NCBI GenBank assembly: GCA_945876565.1
Contig: CAMCOS010000001.1
Span: 1 to 64,000, forward strand
Length of the DNA stretch: 64,000 bases
Origin: Lautropia mirabilis
GTDB taxonomy: Bacteria > Pseudomonadota > Gammaproteobacteria > Burkholderiales > Burkholderiaceae_B
Reading direction: 5' to 3'
Of this stretch, positions 42,461 through 51,011 are shown in pieces. The notes below the pieces were generated by a model, which saw only the letters and a program-made list of their open reading frames with translations, was not told the DNA's origin and made no database searches. Both the position numbers and the translations under genes were made by a program. Position 1 is the stretch's first letter. Each line of letters opens with the position of its first letter.

Positions 42461-43162
42461 TTAACGCACAGTCTTGGCGGTTTGACCGAATAATATCTTC
42501 TTGGCCTCTTCATCCACGGTGGGTTTGGTGGAGATGGCTTGGCCAGCGAGGTAAGCCGCGCGGGTGCCAGGTCGTTGGGCAACACGATTGAACCAATCTT
42601 GCAAAGCGGGGTAATCGGCGAGATTCTGTTGCTGGCGCTGGTGTGGCACGATCCATGGATAAATCGCCATGTCGGCAATTGAATAGGACTGGCCTGCCAC
42701 AAACGCACGACCGTCCGATAGGTGCTTATTCAATACGCCGTATAGGCGGCTAGTCTCGTTCACATAGCGGTCCATGGCGTAGGGGATGCGCTCTGGGGCG
42801 TATTGCACGAAGTGATGGTTCTGGCCTGCCATGGGACCTAAACCACCCATTTGCCAGAAAAGCCATTGCAAGCTCAGCCAACGCTTCCGGCTGTCAGATG
42901 AGAGGAATTGGCCTGTTTTTTGAGAGAGATAAAGCAAAATAGCACCAGATTCAAACAATGATATGGGTGCACCACCATCTGCTGGAGCATGGTCAACAAT
43001 GGCGGGCATGCGATTGTTGGGGGCTATTTTGAGGAAGTCCGGTTCGAACTGCTCGCCGCGACTGATATTGACCGGCTTGATCTGATAGGGTAGTTTTGCT
43101 TCTTCCAGAAACATGGTGATCTTATGCCCGTTGGGGGTTGGCCAGTAGTACAGGTCGATCAT
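42461..43162 (-). CDS. glutathione S-transferase (YfcG/YghU-like)
   Basis: This 233-residue protein has an N-terminal thioredoxin-like domain (about residues 1-80; LYYWPTPNGHKITMFLEEAK, then NNRMPAIVDH) and a helical C-terminal domain. The TPNGHK motif places it in the Nu-class YfcG/YghU branch, which uses Thr/Asn for glutathione and has disulfide reductase activity. ESGAILLYLS is the glutathione-contact segment. It is divergent from the YeeE gene. Confidence 0.9.
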   Translation of the reverse strand: MIDLYYWPTPNGHKITMFLEEAKLPYQIKPVNISRGEQFEPDFLKIAPNNRMPAIVDHAPADGGAPISLFESGAILLYLSQKTGQFLSSDSRKRWLSLQWLFWQMGGLGPMAGQNHHFVQYAPERIPYAMDRYVNETSRLYGVLNKHLSDGRAFVAGQSYSIADMAIYPWIVPHQRQQQNLADYPALQDWFNRVAQRPGTRAAYLAGQAISTKPTVDEEAKKILFGQTAKTVR

Positions 43163-43269
43163 CTAAATCTCCGAAATAAGCTATTTGCGAATCAGTATTT
43201 GTGCTTGCAGCACGGATTGACGTACTGTCACACAACCGAACTGGATTTTGGTTTTTAGGTGCCTCGCAA

Positions 43270-44346
43270 ATGGAATTATCACCGTCGCAATGGGTTATCT
43301 GGCTCGGACTGGCAATCGGTCTGGTTTATGGCGTGGTCGCCCAAGTCTCAGGATTCTGCCTAAACAGCGCCTTCAGACAGCAATTAATGTCGAATAACGG
43401 TACCAAGTTGCGCGCATTTGCGCTAGCCATGTTGGTGGCCATGTTCGGCTCACAACTGTTAGATGCCGCAGGCGTGATTGACTTGTCGCAAAGCATTTAT
43501 CAAACGCCACAAGCATCCTGGGCATTGACCGTCTTGGGTGGCGTGCTGTTCGGGTTTGGGATGATTCGAGCCCGCGGCTGTGGTGCTCGCTCGCTGGTGC
43601 TACTTGGTCAAGGCAACCTGCGCAGCTTGGTCGTATTGCTGATCATGGGGATCGCCGCCTTCATGACGCTCAGTGGGGTGCTAGCTCCCCTGCGCACGAG
43701 CCTAACGGAATCAACGCTGGTCACCATGCAAAGCAGCACCTTCACATCAGAAGCTGGGCGATGGGGTTTCATCGCGGTGTTTGGTGGTCTGCTGTTGGCA
43801 TTTCTGTTTAAGGACAAAGGGTTTTGGCGACAGCGCATGGATGTCATCGCAGGCATCGTGATTGGCTTACTGGTGGTTGCCGGATGGCTAGTGACTGGCT
43901 GGATCGGCTTTGATGAGTTTGAGCCCACGCCTTTGGTGTCGTTAACCTTTGTCGCACCCGTTGGCTCAACCGTACAGTACGCCATGATCGCCACGGGCAT
44001 GACATTGAGTTTTGGGGTGATGGTGGTCTTCGGTGTGGTGATTGGCTCGTTTACAGCAGCCAAGACCACGGGCAAATTCAGCGTCGCGGGATTTGACAAG
44101 TCAACCGACATGCCGCGCTACCTGGTGGGCGCATTGTGCATGGGCGTGGGTGGCGCACTGGCACTCGGATGCTCAGTTGGTCAGGGACTGACCGGCCTGT
44201 CAACGCTGTCGTTTATTTCCATGCTGGCATTTGCCGGTATTTGCATCGGCAGTTGGCTGGCGCTACGTTTCGAGCGTTCAAGCATCCCGACGCCGGAACC
44301 AGTACAACGACAAGCCAGCGGCGAGCAACACCAACAAAGTGCTTAG
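43270..44346 (+). CDS. YeeE/YedE-family sulfur-compound transporter
   Basis: The 358-residue membrane protein has the YeeE pattern with two related halves: VVAQVSGFCLNSAFRQQL with a cysteine in the first, GFGMIRARGCGARSLVLLGQ in the middle, and MGVGGALALGCSVGQGLTGL in the last. These cysteine-bearing motifs relay thiosulfate-like groups in YeeE. ATG 43270 is preceded by AGGTG. Its final 69 bp overlap the end of the convergent VWA gene. Confidence 0.88.
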   Translation: MELSPSQWVIWLGLAIGLVYGVVAQVSGFCLNSAFRQQLMSNNGTKLRAFALAMLVAMFGSQLLDAAGVIDLSQSIYQTPQASWALTVLGGVLFGFGMIRARGCGARSLVLLGQGNLRSLVVLLIMGIAAFMTLSGVLAPLRTSLTESTLVTMQSSTFTSEAGRWGFIAVFGGLLLAFLFKDKGFWRQRMDVIAGIVIGLLVVAGWLVTGWIGFDEFEPTPLVSLTFVAPVGSTVQYAMIATGMTLSFGVMVVFGVVIGSFTAAKTTGKFSVAGFDKSTDMPRYLVGALCMGVGGALALGCSVGQGLTGLSTLSFISMLAFAGICIGSWLALRFERSSIPTPEPVQRQASGEQHQQSA

Positions 44347-45312
44347 CGCTGCAAAGAGGGCGCTGATATCAGTCTGCGCCCTTTCAAGCGAAAACTGCGT
44401 TGAAAGTTGCTGATAGATTGTATTAAGTTCGGTTGCGTTTTCTGCCTTAAAAAACTCACCCTCTGTAATCAAGGCGATGGATTGCAACGTGCTCTCATCA
44501 ACGGCCGCATAAAAAGAACGGCCTTCAAAACCAGGGATAAAGCCTTCGGGTGTGCCAAACGCCACCGTGTAGACCCGCACACCAAGCTGTGCGGCGAGCT
44601 GCGCAGCAGAAATGGGATTGGGCCCCGTGGTTCGCCTGCCATCAGATAGCAAAATAATCGCACCCGACTCAAACGAGCCTGGTGGCACTGGCTGGCGGCC
44701 TGCAAATGCGGGCGGTGCGCCCCTGAATCGCTCGATGTCGAAGCCGTAAATCAGTAACTCAATGTCAAACGCGATGTCTGGCATCAAGGTGGCTAAGGCC
44801 ATCAAAAGACCACTACCCGTTGCTGTCGCTCTTTGGAGCCTGAAACGATCCACCGCCTCCAGCAAAGCCTGACGATCATCGGTCACCCGTTGCACGACCT
44901 GAGCGGTGCCAGCAAATGTGACTAGCCCGACACGGATATCACCTGGCAAGCGCTTGATAAAGTCTTTGACGGTATCTTGAGCGGCTTGCAAACGATTCGG
45001 TGGCACATCTTCGGCCATCATGCTCAAGGACACATCAACTGCCAATACCAATGTCATGTAATCGGCCGGCAAAACCACCTTGGCCGTGGGGCGCGCTGCA
45101 CCGACCGAGCCAACGGCGATGGCAGCCAGCAGCAAGGCCGGTGGCACATGCCTGCGCCAGCCCTGGCCTCGTGTCAGTGCCTGGCGCACAATCAATAGAG
45201 TGGAGTAAGCAAATGCCTGCTGTCGCTGGCGCTTGAGCAGCCAGAGGTAACCGAGCACCAATAACGGCACCAGCAAAAGACCCCATAAGGCTTGCGGCCA
45301 AATAAAGTGCAT
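44278..45312 (-). CDS. VWA-domain membrane protein (BatA-like)
   Basis: This protein of 344 residues has two N-terminal membrane segments (about 5-27 and 57-72), a von Willebrand factor A domain (about 85-300) with the metal site DVSLSM (93-98) and a later LLSDGRRTTGP, and a final membrane helix. This is the BatA layout seen in MoxR/Bat operons. It is transcribed away from the protease-MoxR-DUF58-VWA operon, 67 bp from its start, and is clearly a paralogue of the VWA gene at its other end. ATG 45312 is used; the start at 45351 is less likely. Confidence 0.85.
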   Translation of the reverse strand: MHFIWPQALWGLLLVPLLVLGYLWLLKRQRQQAFAYSTLLIVRQALTRGQGWRRHVPPALLLAAIAVGSVGAARPTAKVVLPADYMTLVLAVDVSLSMMAEDVPPNRLQAAQDTVKDFIKRLPGDIRVGLVTFAGTAQVVQRVTDDRQALLEAVDRFRLQRATATGSGLLMALATLMPDIAFDIELLIYGFDIERFRGAPPAFAGRQPVPPGSFESGAIILLSDGRRTTGPNPISAAQLAAQLGVRVYTVAFGTPEGFIPGFEGRSFYAAVDESTLQSIALITEGEFFKAENATELNTIYQQLSTQFSLERAQTDISALFAALSTLLVLLAAGLSLYWFRRRDA

Positions 45313-45379
45313 AAAAGTACCGTCAGCGTTAAGATGAACTAACTGTATCATCGCTCGCTGAATTGAGGTCAGTTAGATC

Positions 45380-46294
45380 ATGAAACGCGCCACGCTATAC
45401 AGCCGCAGCACGCCGAGTGCGAATCGGTCGGGCCACCAGCACGCCGCGACGACTGATCACGCCCAAACTCCGATTCGACAAAAGCGTACCTTCGAACCGC
45501 TCAAACGTTACCTTAAAAACCCTTATTCCTTATTGGTATTTGGCATTGCAGTGGGCGCCGCGCTCGTGTGGGGACTGCAAGGCAGAGCGCAGCAGCAGCC
45601 ACCCACATTGACCGAAAGTAAAGTTGAATCGATTGTGCTGGCGACACTGACCACCCAGTCGCTGCCGTCTCGGCCTGCACAAGTGGCCGCCATGGTTTGG
45701 CCGTCGGTCGTCAAAATTCGCACGCTCGACGGGGACCCGCCCCCACCGGGCTTGATCAGTGGCCCTGGAAAAGGCGCTGGATTTGTCATCAAGGAAGATG
45801 GCAGCATCCTGACCAATCATCACGTTGTGGCGGGATCTGATCGCATCGTAGTGACATTTTCTGATGGCCTTGAATCACCGGCTGCGATCGTGTCGGTTCA
45901 GCCCGAGCGCGATCTGGCGGTGCTTGCGCCAGCGCGCACGCCGGACGATCTCAAACCCGTGGTGTTAGCCCCGAGCGGACAACTAGCGCCAGGTGACATG
46001 GTGGTGGCCGTTGGCTTCCCATTTGGCATGGGCCCCTCCGTTTCAGCTGGCGTGGTCTCAGGCCTAGACAGAACCTTCCCGATCCCGGGTGGCGATGCGC
46101 TGACTGGACTGATTCAGTTTGATGCGGCTGTTAACCCAGGCAGCTCTGGTGGCCCGTTGGTGAATCAGTTAGGCGAAGTGGTCGGCGTCGTCACCGCTCT
46201 TTTGAATCCATCACCCGATGGCGCATTTGCAGGCATTGGGTTTGCCATCACCATGGAAAGTGCCGCCAACGCCGCTGGCATTCCACCCTTTTAA
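45380..46294 (+). CDS. membrane-anchored trypsin-like serine protease (HtrA-like, no PDZ)
   Basis: A basic cytoplasmic N-terminus (about 47 residues) and one membrane helix (about 50-66) precede a trypsin-like domain with a complete catalytic triad: H148 (TNHHVV), D178 (ERDLAVL) and S256 (NPGSSGGP). Unlike DegP/DegS there is no PDZ domain after the protease; the protein ends at 304 residues. It is the first gene of a co-oriented run, 17 nt before moxR, so it may process a partner of the MoxR/VWA machinery; this is inference. Confidence 0.87.
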   Translation: MKRATLYSRSTPSANRSGHQHAATTDHAQTPIRQKRTFEPLKRYLKNPYSLLVFGIAVGAALVWGLQGRAQQQPPTLTESKVESIVLATLTTQSLPSRPAQVAAMVWPSVVKIRTLDGDPPPPGLISGPGKGAGFVIKEDGSILTNHHVVAGSDRIVVTFSDGLESPAAIVSVQPERDLAVLAPARTPDDLKPVVLAPSGQLAPGDMVVAVGFPFGMGPSVSAGVVSGLDRTFPIPGGDALTGLIQFDAAVNPGSSGGPLVNQLGEVVGVVTALLNPSPDGAFAGIGFAITMESAANAAGIPPF

Positions 46295-46311
46295 CGGGAG
46301 TTACTCGGCCA

Positions 46312-47355
46312 ATGAATGACCCGCAAATCTGGCAAGGACAAAACGTGCCCGCCAACGAAGTCGCCGCCTCAGCCTCGCTCATGGAGGGCGTGCTGTATGA
46401 AGTCAAAAAAATCGTGGTGGGTCAAGACGCATTTCTTGAGCGCATCATGATTGCGATGCTGTCAGGTGGGCACTTGCTCATTGAAGGCGTGCCTGGGCTG
46501 GCAAAGACACTGACCGTCAATACACTGGCCAAAGTGTTGCAGGGGTCTTTCAAACGGATACAGTTCACCCCAGACCTTTTGCCTGCAGATCTCGTTGGCA
46601 CACGGGTTTACAACCAAAAGACCAGTGAATTCAGCACCGAGCTTGGGCCTGTGTTCGCCAATTTGTTATTGGCCGACGAGATCAACCGTGCTCCAGCCAA
46701 GGTGCAAAGCGCACTGCTCGAGGTCATGCAGGAGCGTCAAGTCACCATCGCGGGACAAACCCATATACTGCCTCTGCCATTTGTGGTGATGGCCACACAA
46801 AACCCTATCGAAAGTGAAGGCACCTACCCATTGCCTGAGGCACAGGTTGACCGTTTCATGATGAAAGTGCTGGTCGGTTACCCCCAACCCGAAGAAGAGT
46901 TTGTGATTGTGCAGCGAGCCATCGGTGAGCACATCGAAGTCAACGCACGCGTCAACACACAACAGCTAGCCGATATTCAAAAGCAATGTCGACAGGGCTT
47001 TGTTGACTCGGCACTGGTGCAGTACGCCGTCGATCTGGTCAACGCCACTCGCACGCCCCAGAAGGCCGGGCTAGACAAGCTAGCTCCTTACATCATGTTT
47101 GGGGCGAGCCCGCGTGCCAGCATCGGTTTGGTGGAAGGCGCTCGGACATTGGCGTTTTTGCGAGGCCGAGCCTACACCACGCCACAGGATCTCATTGATA
47201 TTACCCCCGATGTCATGCGTCATCGGCTGGTGCTCTCATACGAGGCCCTCGCCGAGAACGTCACCGCTGACGACATTCTTTCTGAGGTTCTAAAAGCCGT
47301 CGCCGCGCCTCAAAGGCCATTGCATCGTCATGTTCAATTGGCTCAAACCGCGTAA
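46312..47355 (+). CDS. MoxR-family AAA+ ATPase
   Basis: The 347-residue protein is a full MoxR ATPase, with Walker A EGVPGLAKT (58-66), Walker B LLLADEIN (118-125), sensor-1 ATQNP in VVMATQNPIESEGT, and the PLPEAQVDRFMMK arginine-finger region. MoxR ATPases act as chaperones that remodel or activate VWA-domain partners, which are encoded immediately downstream. The end overlaps the DUF58 gene by 26 nt, showing tight coupling. Confidence 0.94.
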   Translation: MNDPQIWQGQNVPANEVAASASLMEGVLYEVKKIVVGQDAFLERIMIAMLSGGHLLIEGVPGLAKTLTVNTLAKVLQGSFKRIQFTPDLLPADLVGTRVYNQKTSEFSTELGPVFANLLLADEINRAPAKVQSALLEVMQERQVTIAGQTHILPLPFVVMATQNPIESEGTYPLPEAQVDRFMMKVLVGYPQPEEEFVIVQRAIGEHIEVNARVNTQQLADIQKQCRQGFVDSALVQYAVDLVNATRTPQKAGLDKLAPYIMFGASPRASIGLVEGARTLAFLRGRAYTTPQDLIDITPDVMRHRLVLSYEALAENVTADDILSEVLKAVAAPQRPLHRHVQLAQTA

Positions 47356-48310
47356 ACGGGACCCCGAGGGTCAGCCACCCCAGACTGCGCCAGCTGCCAC
47401 TACCGATGCGCGTGCGCTCTTGGCCCGTGTTGCCTGGAATAGCGCGCGCCGGCTAGACGGTTTGTTGCAAGGCGACTACCGCACCCTATCCCGCGGCGCT
47501 GGGCTGATGCTGGCGGATCTGCGCGAATATGAAGCGCGAGATGATGTTCGGCATATCGACTGGAATGTCACGGCTCGGATGCAAACACCATACGTGCGTC
47601 AGTACGAACAAGACCGTGAACTGGCTGCCTGGTTCATGGTGGACCTCTCGCCCTCGGTGGACTTTGGATCTCAGGGTCAGACCAAGCGCGAATTAGCAGC
47701 ACAAGCCATTGCCACGATCGGGCACTTGTTGCAACGGCATGGCAACCGGGTTGGCGCCATCGTCGATCGGGGACGAGCCAATCTCGATATCATTCCAGCC
47801 AGATCGGGACGACTTCACTTGTTGCATGTGCTACAAAAAGTACTGACCGCGCCAACGCAAGCGACCAATCAGGTAACGAACCTCACACAGCTCTTTATGC
47901 GCGCTACCCGGCTAATCAAACGGCGCAGCACGGTCTTTATCCTCTCTGACTTCTATGCGGACCAGGGCTGGGACAAGGCACTGATGATGCTCGCAAGCCG
48001 CCACGATGTGGTGGCCGTGCGGCTGGTTGACCCGCTAGAACAAAACTTGCCCGACATGGGGATGCTCACGATGCGTGACGCTGAAACTGGTGAAAAAGTG
48101 TTTATCGACACCAGTGATAGTCGCTTTAGAGAGCGCTTCTCGCAGCGTGCGTTGGAGCACGAAACGCGTTTAGCCCAGACACTATCGCGTAGTGGTGTTG
48201 ATTGCCTTGAACTGGCCACGGGCGAGTCTGTGCACGAGGGCTTGATTCAGTTCATTCGGCAGCGACAGGCGCTGATGCGCCAGTCCAGCGGGGGCATGCG
48301 CCGTGCGTGA
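47330..48310 (+). CDS. DUF58 domain protein of a MoxR operon
   Basis: The 326-residue protein has the DUF58 signature YEARDDVRHIDWNVTARMQT in the first third and a VWA-like fold in the rest (AAWFMVDLSPSVDFG, then VFILSDFYADQGWD). DUF58 proteins almost always follow moxR and are thought to be its partners. It overlaps moxR by 26 nt and the next VWA gene by 8 nt. Molecular function unknown. Confidence 0.9.
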   Translation: MFNWLKPRKRDPEGQPPQTAPAATTDARALLARVAWNSARRLDGLLQGDYRTLSRGAGLMLADLREYEARDDVRHIDWNVTARMQTPYVRQYEQDRELAAWFMVDLSPSVDFGSQGQTKRELAAQAIATIGHLLQRHGNRVGAIVDRGRANLDIIPARSGRLHLLHVLQKVLTAPTQATNQVTNLTQLFMRATRLIKRRSTVFILSDFYADQGWDKALMMLASRHDVVAVRLVDPLEQNLPDMGMLTMRDAETGEKVFIDTSDSRFRERFSQRALEHETRLAQTLSRSGVDCLELATGESVHEGLIQFIRQRQALMRQSSGGMRRA

Positions 48311-49322
48311 GTGGTTCAAATCCGTCTCTGTGCCAGGGCTAGAGTTTGTCTGGCCAAGTCTGTTGTGGCTCTTACTGATTGTGCCGCTGGCCATTGTCAC
48401 GTACCAGTTTGCGCGCCGGGGCGAGAAATCAAGCCTGACCAGCGTCGTGGCGGGTGGGATGGTTGTGATTGGGCTTGCCGTTCTTCTGATGGCAATCGCA
48501 CGACCAAAACTTCAAATCAATCTGCCATCACGCGCCGATCAAGTGATGGTTGTGCTCGATATTTCAGGCAGCATGAGTGCGGATGACGTCAAGCCCAGTC
48601 GCTTAGACGCCGCCAAGCGCACGATCCAGGACATCATCGCCAATCAACCCGCATCCACCCGGGTTGGTCTGGTTACTGCAGCGGCCACGGCGACCTTGAT
48701 TCAACCACCCACCACGCAGCGCAATGCACTCGATGATGCGCTCAGTACCGTCACCATACAAACAGGCTCAGCGCTTGGTAGTGGTTTACTGATTGGGCTG
48801 TCTGAGTTGCTGCCAAGCGCGGGCATCGATGTACAGTCACTGATTAATGAATCCATGCAGCGCGGTCAGCCAGGATCGACTCAAAGCTGGCGTCCAGATC
48901 CCAACGTGGTGCGCCCGCCCGGCTCCAATCGGTCGGTGGCCATGGTGCTCATCTCGGATGGCGAATCCAACATGGGGCCAAACGTGATGCAAATGGCTGA
49001 GCTAGCGGCTGAGCTTGGTGTTCGAATCTACACCATCGGTATTGGCACTAGTCAAGGCGCTGTCGTTAAAGCTGAAGGCGTATCTCAGCGAGTCAGGCTC
49101 GAATCCGGTGTGCTCGCAGACATTGCAACCGCGACGCTCGGCACCTATTACGAGGGCGCTTCCACCGATGACTTGCAACAAATCTTCCAAGCCATTGAGG
49201 CTAGCATCACGTTTGACCGACGACAGACCCTAGAAGTCAGCGCCTTGGCCATGCTCATCGGGCTCTTACTGCTACTAATGGGGATGGGAACCAAGCTAGC
49301 GCGCCAAGGTCGTATCCTGTAG
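48303..49322 (+). CDS. VWA-domain membrane protein (BatA/BatB-like)
   Basis: This 339-residue protein has N-terminal membrane helices (about 17-35 and 50-66), a VWA domain with metal site DISGSM (86-91) and a second VLISDGESNMGP segment, and a C-terminal membrane helix. It should expose the VWA domain to the periplasm or bind a metal-dependent ligand there under MoxR control. It closes the protease-MoxR-DUF58-VWA run and is paralogous to the divergent VWA protein upstream. Confidence 0.9.
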   Translation: MREWFKSVSVPGLEFVWPSLLWLLLIVPLAIVTYQFARRGEKSSLTSVVAGGMVVIGLAVLLMAIARPKLQINLPSRADQVMVVLDISGSMSADDVKPSRLDAAKRTIQDIIANQPASTRVGLVTAAATATLIQPPTTQRNALDDALSTVTIQTGSALGSGLLIGLSELLPSAGIDVQSLINESMQRGQPGSTQSWRPDPNVVRPPGSNRSVAMVLISDGESNMGPNVMQMAELAAELGVRIYTIGIGTSQGAVVKAEGVSQRVRLESGVLADIATATLGTYYEGASTDDLQQIFQAIEASITFDRRQTLEVSALAMLIGLLLLLMGMGTKLARQGRIL

Positions 49323-49414
49323 CACATTGGTCCATGCGACCCTAGCCGTTTATGGGTTGGTCAACGGTTAACAGACACCCTTCTCACGATCATTCCAACC
49401 AGGCCTTAAAAACA

Positions 49415-50275
49415 ATGCAGCACAACAGAATTTTTCGATGCTTGGTCATTTGCGCCGCTGGCCTGCTTTCAGCCTGCAGTTCGATTCAGCTCGGGTATAG
49501 CTACGCCCCTTCTTTGCTGCAGTACCAAATGGATAGTTACCTCGACCTTAATGAAGAGCAAGAGGCGTTGCTTGCGCAAGAGCTCAGGTCATTTCAGGCC
49601 TGGCATCGTCAAGATCAATTGCCCGCCTACGCACAAACCTTGCGACAGTGGGCCGCTAAGCTTGACCGACCCCATGTCTTCACCGCGTCAGAGGTACTGG
49701 AAAAACAAGCCTTGTTCGAACAAGCCCTGCTGACCATGGCGCAGCGATCGGCCTATCGGCTAGCACCGCTTGTGCTCACGCTCAGTGATGCACAACGGGC
49801 AAGGTTACAAGCTCAGTTCGATAAGTCCAATGCCGAGTACGCCCAAGAAAACCTTCAAGACACGGCTGCAAGCAATGCCCAGCGACGCGAGCGCTTTGAA
49901 CAGCGTTACCAAGATTGGCTTGGTGACCTCACTCCAGAGCAAATACAAGCGCTCAATCAGTGGTTAGAGGCCGAACCAAGCCGGGCGCAACTCTGGGGCG
50001 AGGAGCGTTTGGCGCGCCAACGCGCGCTTGTGCAGTTGCTCGCCGATGCCCGTCAATTGCCATCGGCCGAGGCAGCCGCGGTCGAGCTGCACAACTATTT
50101 CCAAAGTCTGTCACGCTATCGCGTCGCTGACCTGCAGGCTGAGCGCGAAGCTCGCCTAGAGTCACTAGCACAGCTGACCGTCGCACTTTTAAACAGCCTG
50201 ACTGACACGCAGCGCAAACACTTACAAAAGAAACTACTGGGGTACGCAGCGGACTTTGAGGCCTTATCGAAATAG
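49415..50275 (+). CDS. DUF6279 lipoprotein
   Basis: A lipoprotein signal ends at the lipobox LSAC (Cys21). The remaining 265 residues are long charged helices typical of DUF6279: YAPSLLQYQMDSYLDLNEEQ, then EEQEALLAQELRSFQAWHRQ, and a second helical region with LTPEQIQALNQWLE. It is probably tethered to the outer membrane. Function unknown. It lies 92 nt after the VWA gene on the same strand; a link to that operon is possible but not shown. Confidence 0.82.
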   Translation: MQHNRIFRCLVICAAGLLSACSSIQLGYSYAPSLLQYQMDSYLDLNEEQEALLAQELRSFQAWHRQDQLPAYAQTLRQWAAKLDRPHVFTASEVLEKQALFEQALLTMAQRSAYRLAPLVLTLSDAQRARLQAQFDKSNAEYAQENLQDTAASNAQRRERFEQRYQDWLGDLTPEQIQALNQWLEAEPSRAQLWGEERLARQRALVQLLADARQLPSAEAAAVELHNYFQSLSRYRVADLQAEREARLESLAQLTVALLNSLTDTQRKHLQKKLLGYAADFEALSK

Positions 50276-50438
50276 ACCACCAAACAGATCTGAGCATGGG
50301 TCTGCGGCAAAAAAGCGCAGCATCGGCGCCCGCTTGCTTTAAAATCCGGGGCTTAGCTGACACAATGGGTCAGCAAACTGTTCGTCTAAGCCGCTGCCCC
50401 TTTGCAAACTAGCTGATTTGCGGCCATGGAGAGATCTT

Positions 50439-51008
50439 ATGTTAGCAACGCTGGCTGCCTTGATGACGGTCATCAACAGCATCAACAAATTAATCGGCAA
50501 AGTGTTCTCTTGGCTTTCCCTAGGGATCGTGCTTGTCTGCTTTTGGGTGGTGGTAGAACGTTATGCCTTTGGCAGCACTCGCCTCTGGGCGCAGGATCTG
50601 TATGTTTGGCTAAACGGGGCCATGTTCACCGCCGTGGCAGCATTCGCGCTGTTTCGTGGCGACCACGTGCGGGTGGATATTTTTTATCGGGGCGCATCTG
50701 ACCGCGGCAAAGCCATCGCAGACTTGGTGGGCGTTCTACTCTTCCTGTTGCCATTTATGTATGTGGTTTACGCATTTAGCCTAACCTTTGTGCAACGATC
50801 ATGGCGCCTATACGAAGCATCAGCCAATGTGGGCGGCATGCCAGGTCTTTTTGTCTTAAAGAGCTTCATCCTCGTCTTTACTTTGTTGATTGGATTACAA
50901 GGCATTTCGATGCTGATTCGATCAATTTTGGTACTCCGACATCGCGACGACTTGATACCCCCCGACTACCGCTACGAAGCCCCCGTGGCTGCACAGACAA
51001 AGGACTAA
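50439..51008 (+). CDS. TRAP transporter small permease (DctQ-like)
   Basis: The 189-residue protein has four membrane helices in the DctQ pattern: a LGIVLVCFWVVVERYAFGST segment, WAQDLYVWLNGAMFTAVAAF and the conserved FRGDHVRVDIFY loop. It supports the large permease encoded 3 nt downstream. ATG 50439 follows GGAGAG. Upstream (50356-50374) is an inverted repeat GCTGAC-N7-GTCAGC that could be an operator. Confidence 0.9.
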   Translation: MLATLAALMTVINSINKLIGKVFSWLSLGIVLVCFWVVVERYAFGSTRLWAQDLYVWLNGAMFTAVAAFALFRGDHVRVDIFYRGASDRGKAIADLVGVLLFLLPFMYVVYAFSLTFVQRSWRLYEASANVGGMPGLFVLKSFILVFTLLIGLQGISMLIRSILVLRHRDDLIPPDYRYEAPVAAQTKD

Positions 51009-51011
51009 GCC

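Noticed and set aside
50356-50374. GCTGAC-N7-GTCAGC inverted repeat upstream of dctQ as an operator
   Set aside because: A short repeat with no promoter clearly positioned around it; noted in the dctQ entry but too weak to list separately.
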